Translations under genes and position numbers: made by a program | The notes under the pieces: generated by a model | Databases searched by the model: none | What the model was told of the DNA's origin: nothing | What the model saw: only the letters and a program-made list of their open reading frames with translations | Shown: positions 60,447-64,000 of the stretch, piece by piece | Numbering within the stretch: the first letter of the stretch is position 1 | Layout of the letters: every line of letters begins with the position of its first letter | From: Oscillospiraceae bacterium | GTDB taxonomy: Bacteria; Bacillota; Clostridia; Oscillospirales; Oscillospiraceae | Assembly (NCBI GenBank): GCA_017412765.1 | Contig: JAFPWN010000045.1 | Coordinates: 1-64,000 of the forward strand | Direction of reading: 5' to 3' | Length of the DNA stretch: 64,000 bases

Positions 60447-61574
60447 ATGGCAAGCATAAAGAAAAAGGGAGAACGCAAGTTCAAGATAACAGTTTCAAAC
60501 GGCTACCGCGCAGGAAAGAAAATTGCAAAGGCTATGACGATAACGGTTCCTCAGTCAGTTCCCAAGCGCGGCATTCAGCAGTACGTTGCTCATGAGGCTG
60601 TGGAGCTTGAGCGCCTTGTGAAATACGGCTTTTCAGAGGATGGCGAGATGACGTTTGAGGAGTACGCAGGAAAGTGGCTCGAACGGCAAACGAAATACGC
60701 GCCAAGTACAATCGAGAGCTACCGCCGAATGCTCCAACGAGTCTACCCATTCATCGGGAGCATCAAGCTGAACCGCCTCAGACCGATAGCGCTCGAAAAT
60801 ATGCTCATCGAGCTTCGCAAGCGAACCTTCCGAGGTAAGCCGATACAGGAGGCGACGGTACAAAAATACCTCACAACAGTCTCCGCTGTCCTGACCGACG
60901 CCAAGCGTAACGAGATAATTCAGCGTAACCCGGCGAGAATGATAGATCTGCCGGATACGGAACAGAGGGAGCAGTTTATTCCATCACAAGAGCAGGTGAT
61001 GCATCTGATAGAAGAACTCAAAAAAGAGCCTGCGCACTTTTTTGCATTCTATATGATGGCAATGATTACGGGCTGCAGAAGAGGTGAACTGTGTGCAATG
61101 AAGTGGTCGGATTTGACTCTAAAGAAAAAACTGCAGTATATTACGATTCAAAATTCTCGCAGCAGCGTTGCAGGTCTCGGAGTTGTAGAGGGCAAAACGA
61201 AGAATGGAAAAACTCGAGTTATTGCACTCGACTATCAGACAACCTTTAATTTGATCTGCTATGGTCTAAAAAAGAAAAGTCAGGCTGAGGAGCGCGGTGA
61301 AGAGCTTAACGATTATATGTTTTGCGACGATGACGGAAAACTCGTTCATCCGGAAACCTTCACAAAGCACCTTCGGAGGATTTATGATCGATTAGGCTTT
61401 CCGAAAGAATTCCATCTGCACACTCTACGGCATTTCTTTGTGACAACGCTCCTGCACAACGGCGTGGACAAGCAGACAGTTGCGGAGCTTGCGGGACATG
61501 GCGATACTTCATTTTTGGAGCGCACATACTGTCACAGACAAATCATCACGAAGCCCAGCGGAGCGGGTTCGTGA
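60447..61574 (+). CDS. Tyrosine integrase no. 2
   Basis: 375 residues, starting one base after the relaxase stop. Domains as in integrase no. 1 (about 60% identical by eye): FKITVSNGYRAGKKIAKAMT, TFEEYAGKWLERQTKYAPS, ITGCRRGELCAMKWSD (catalytic Arg), HLHTLRHFFVTTLLHNG (His-x-x-Arg) and GHGDTSFLERTYCH (Tyr). After CH its sequence departs from no. 1 and ends RQIITKPSGAGS in place of about 15 residues, so the last helix has been swapped by a junction at about 61540. Activity may be reduced. Confidence 0.88.
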   Translation: MASIKKKGERKFKITVSNGYRAGKKIAKAMTITVPQSVPKRGIQQYVAHEAVELERLVKYGFSEDGEMTFEEYAGKWLERQTKYAPSTIESYRRMLQRVYPFIGSIKLNRLRPIALENMLIELRKRTFRGKPIQEATVQKYLTTVSAVLTDAKRNEIIQRNPARMIDLPDTEQREQFIPSQEQVMHLIEELKKEPAHFFAFYMMAMITGCRRGELCAMKWSDLTLKKKLQYITIQNSRSSVAGLGVVEGKTKNGKTRVIALDYQTTFNLICYGLKKKSQAEERGEELNDYMFCDDDGKLVHPETFTKHLRRIYDRLGFPKEFHLHTLRHFFVTTLLHNGVDKQTVAELAGHGDTSFLERTYCHRQIITKPSGAGS

Positions 61575-61577
61575 TGA
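61543..61577. repeat. Inverted repeat spanning the integrase no. 2 stop
   Basis: Perfect arms TCATCACGAA (61543-61552) and TTCGTGATGA (61568-61577) around a GC-rich 15-base loop, exactly where the two integrase genes differ. It could be an attachment-site core or a recombination junction. Confidence 0.5.
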
Positions 61578-61600
61578 CAAGGAAGAAGGAAGGAGCGGAT

Positions 61601-61984
61601 ATGCAGTTTTCGTGCGATGAGCGCGGAAACGGAATGGAGCGAGTTTCTTCTGACGCGGCAAGCATACGACAGCGCGGAAACGCTTACCTCATAGTAGTCT
61701 CGATGGGCTATGACCACGAGGGCAAGCGCAGACCGGCACAGCAAAAGACTGTACACCCGCCGAAGGACCTGACGAAAAAGCAGACAGAAAAATGGCTCAA
61801 TGAGCAGGCGACGTTATTTGAAATGGAATGCAAAGAGATTGAACTGCAGGAAAAGCCGGATATGACATTTGCCGAGTACACCGAATACTGGCTCCGAGAG
61901 GTTGCGCCCTTGAAGCTCGCAAGGTCTGCTCTGGTTCGGGATAAGCAGGACATCGACCGCATTCTTCCTGCGCTTGGCAGATAA
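61601..61984 (+). pseudogene. Integrase no. 3, N-terminal fragment
   Basis: 127 residues from the ATG at 61601 (AAGGAG upstream). Arm domain (IRQRGNAYLIVVSMGYDHEG) and most of the SAM-like core-binding domain (MTFAEYTEYWLREVAPLKLA), then a stop at 61984 after DIDRILPALGR. The remainder of the enzyme restarts at 62091 with about 60 residues missing. Sequence is distinct from integrases no. 1 and 2. Confidence 0.75.
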
Positions 61985-62064
61985 AGACTGTAAAACGCGG
62001 TGGAGGGCGGCGTGCCATGATTTTCGGTTGCCGCACAGCGGCGAGAAAATCGGCATAAAATAAT

Positions 62065-62098
62065 AATAACATATTGGCGGATGAGCCAATATGTTATT
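62065..62098. terminator. Perfect 14-base hairpin within broken integrase no. 3
   Basis: Arms AATAACATATTGGC and GCCAATATGTTATT around GGATGA, inside the about 105-base segment separating the two integrase halves. It resembles a terminator or the end of a small insertion; a further hairpin-rich stretch (62025-62055) precedes it. Confidence 0.55.
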
Positions 62099-62777
62099 CA
62101 ACCCGGCATGGAGAACCTACAAGTATAGCGGCAAGCGTTTCAGCAGACCGACAGCGGACGAGAAAACGGCGCAAACGCTGATAGCGGCGCTGAAGGAGGA
62201 GAACATAAAGTACGAAACCTACTATAAGCTTCTGCTCAGCACCGGAATGAGAAGGGGAGAGGCTTGCGGGCTTCGCTGGAGCGACGTTGATTGGACAGAT
62301 CACAGCATACATATTCAGCGTAACGTGATAAAAATAAGCGGGGAGGACATCATCGTGAAGGAGCCGAAAACAATATCAAGTGACAGATACGTTTACTTCT
62401 CTGTCGAGATGGAAGCGCTTCTACGCGATTACAGGCAGTATTGTGAGGACGAAGCGGAGCGATACGAAAACCGCAAAATCAAAGAAAGTGACTACCTATT
62501 CAGAAGGAAGGACACCGACCTGCCAATGACGCCGAATACGTTTACCTGGCGCTTCAAGCTGATACTCAAAAAGCACGGACTGCCGGAAAACCTTACAGTC
62601 CACTCCTTGCGCCACACTGCGGCGAGCTTGATGATAGCAAACGGCACAGACGTGGCAACGGTAGCCGGTATCCTCGGACACAGCCAGGTCAGCACGACTC
62701 TCGACATCTACACCCACGCCTTCGATAAGAATAAGCGCACCGCCAGCGAGGCACTTCAGGAGGTTCTGGAAATATAA
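62091..62777 (+). pseudogene. Integrase no. 3, catalytic fragment
   Basis: Begins in the core-binding domain (NPAWRTYKYSGKRFSRPTAD) and contains the whole catalytic domain: STGMRRGEACGLRWSDVDW (Arg), VHSLRHTAASLMIANGTDVA (His-x-x-Arg), ILGHSQVSTTLDIYTHAF (His and Tyr). All catalytic residues are kept, yet the link to the N-terminal fragment is lost, so it cannot work as a normal integrase. The ATG at 62091 falls within the hairpin arm. Confidence 0.8.
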
Positions 62778-62870
62778 TTCTCTGCTTTGACGAGAAGATT
62801 GTTCTCGACTTGTGTGAGCTATAGTGGTATTGTCCGTGTTACGCAAGGCTCTGATTACTGCGACGCAAAA

Positions 62871-62906
62871 GGAGACCGTGGAGAAAAGCAAATCTCCACG
62901 GCCTCC
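62871..62906 (-). terminator. Terminator of lipoprotein copy 2
   Basis: Arms GGAGACCGTGGAGA and TCTCCACGGCCTCC with a short loop, located just past the lipoprotein stop. At copy 1 this place is taken by the thiaminase gene. Confidence 0.7.
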
Positions 62907-62924
62907 GAATTTCACCTTATTCGC

Positions 62925-63935
62925 TCAGTCTACATAGTCCCACACGTTCAAGGTTTCGTCTGTGCGCTGTTCCTTCTCCATGATGCCGGGAACGAACTCG
63001 GTCACATAGGTCTCACCGGTGCTCCTATCGATATAATAACGATTTATAGAGCCTGTGTATGAGCGGTAGACGACAACGATTTCCTGCTCATCGCTTGAAG
63101 ATACATCCCAATAAATCGGGTACTCTTCGGCTTTCACCTTGTCCTCAAGCTCAGGATTGGTGCTGTAGCAATACTTCTGAATGGCGGCGACTGCCTGCTC
63201 GTCGGTCAGCTCGCTTGTGCCGATTCTGTCAATCACCGACAGAGTATTAACCATATACGCGAAGCGCCGTCCAAAGCCCTCCGCGCCCTCAATCGCGTAG
63301 TGCGCCCAGGCGATACGGCAGCCGTCAGACGCGGGGATGACATACACCATTTGCAGCATATCGGGCATATACCCGCCGCCCTTGACCTCGGAGGCGCCGA
63401 TGCGGATGCACTCTCCCGCGCCCTCCAGCGTGAAATTCTCAGTTATGAGCTCATACTCCTTGGAAAGCTCTTCGCTGATGGAGGCGGCAGCCGTATCGGC
63501 GTCCTTCGAGTTATAGGTCACTTCAAGATAGTTCTCAGGATTTTCAGGATCGTCCCAGTCTGAAATGAAGCGCTCGCGGTGCGGTTTGCTCTGCCGCACG
63601 AACAACTCATAGTCGTAGTCCATCTCGATTCCGATGGCTTCATTCCGAATATGCTCATATTGTACGGTCTCTTCCATGCCCTCCATGATGATGACTGCTT
63701 CAAAGCGCTCACCGTCCTTACGACCGGGCTCGGTCGCGGGTTCAGACGGCGTCTCAGACGCGGTCTGCTCATCGTTTGCTGCAGAGGTTTGAGTGTTCTC
63801 AGAAGGCGTTTGCTGCACATCCTCTGAGGTTATCGGCTCATCGGCAGGCTTTTCGCTTTCGCTTATAGGGGCGTTTGCACAGCCGCCAAGCACGAGCGCG
63901 GCGGCAATTGTCAATGAAATAATTTCTTTTTTCAT
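62925..63935 (-). CDS. Lipoprotein, copy 2 of the duplicated gene
   Basis: 336 residues from the ATG at 63935 (GGAGGAAA upstream). Same signal (LTIAAALVLGGCAN), same globular domain (MEETVQYEHIRNEAIGIEMD, YIDRSTGETYVTEFVPG) and same upstream hairpin as the gene at 26518-27522. The Ser/Thr/Glu/Pro linker differs most, which suggests relaxed or diversifying pressure there. Not followed by thiaminase. Function unknown. Confidence 0.75.
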   Translation of the reverse strand: MKKEIISLTIAAALVLGGCANAPISESEKPADEPITSEDVQQTPSENTQTSAANDEQTASETPSEPATEPGRKDGERFEAVIIMEGMEETVQYEHIRNEAIGIEMDYDYELFVRQSKPHRERFISDWDDPENPENYLEVTYNSKDADTAAASISEELSKEYELITENFTLEGAGECIRIGASEVKGGGYMPDMLQMVYVIPASDGCRIAWAHYAIEGAEGFGRRFAYMVNTLSVIDRIGTSELTDEQAVAAIQKYCYSTNPELEDKVKAEEYPIYWDVSSSDEQEIVVVYRSYTGSINRYYIDRSTGETYVTEFVPGIMEKEQRTDETLNVWDYVD

Positions 63936-63966
63936 ATTTTCCTCCAAAAAAGTGTGTTATTTTTGC

Positions 63967-64000
63967 AAAGAAAACCGCCGATTATCTCGACGGTTTTCTT
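63967..64000 (-). terminator. tRNA-terminator hairpin, copy 2 (cut by window edge)
   Basis: AAAGAAAACCGCCG (63967-63980) pairs with CGACGGTTTTCTT (63988-64000), the same hairpin found after the tRNA-Arg fragment at 27557-27591. A tRNA-Arg gene or fragment is expected just beyond the right edge. Confidence 0.65.

Overview
The window looks like the chromosome of an anaerobic, fibre-degrading gut or rumen clostridium (Oscillospiraceae/Ruminococcaceae-like). The reasons are strong AGGAGG ribosome sites, many lipoprotein and membrane-tethered glycosidases, three circularly permuted family 3 glycosidases of the Ruminococcus/Butyrivibrio type, AgrC/AgrA-like GHKL-LytTR regulators, and repeated integrative-element debris. 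No rRNA, intact tRNA or CRISPR array is visible, so the genus assignment is inference.

Layout. 0-7 kb: a Sde182-like (DUF1593) nucleoside-hydrolase-fold protein, a membrane-anchored beta-propeller-like protein and GH3 no. 1 (all minus), then phage-like debris and a decayed DUF308 membrane gene. 7.8-25.3 kb: a carbon-catabolism region with a GH2 glycosidase, tartronate-semialdehyde reductase, an AraC regulator, a GPH sugar symporter, a lipoprotein, glycerate 2-kinase translationally coupled to LrgA-LrgB, a D-2-hydroxyacid dehydrogenase, and a tight plus-strand operon of GHL6-like hydrolase, DUF1116, FdrA, a 61-residue FdrA tail, an acetate-kinase-family enzyme and an alpha/beta esterase. 25.4-27.5 kb: a secreted thiaminase I homologue behind a lipoprotein gene.

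27.6-64 kb is bounded on the left by a 45-nt 3' fragment of a tRNA-Arg(CCG) gene, and on both sides by copies of the same lipoprotein gene and the same tRNA-terminator hairpin, as expected from one or more integrations into that tRNA. Inside are: (i) a six-gene minus-strand operon (CAT-fold transferase, AMP ligase, tiny membrane protein, MBOAT, two SGNH/leucine-rich-repeat secreted proteins) that resembles a Dlt-like envelope acylation system without a carrier protein; (ii) GH3 no. 2; (iii) a GHKL kinase/LytTR regulator pair; (iv) a lipoprotein-membrane protein-GH3 no. 3 operon; (v) a broken PIN toxin with intact antitoxin; (vi) two related copies of an integrative/mobilizable element core (sigma-like factor, DUF6076, RepA-like ATPase), one gutted by deletion and one with relaxase remnant and integrase; (vii) a second kinase/regulator pair beside a GH78 rhamnosidase-like lipoprotein and an SGNH lipoprotein.

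How the parts may work together: secreted or anchored GH3, GH78 and GH2 enzymes release sugars; the symporter imports them; the glycerate kinase, reductase and LrgAB handle C3 hydroxyacids. Nine-base LytTR-like sites spaced by 21 bp lie upstream of GH3 operon no. 3 and GH3 no. 2, suggesting that the nearby LytTR regulator controls both. The most novel-looking systems are the carrier-less acylation operon and the FdrA-DUF1116-acyl kinase operon.
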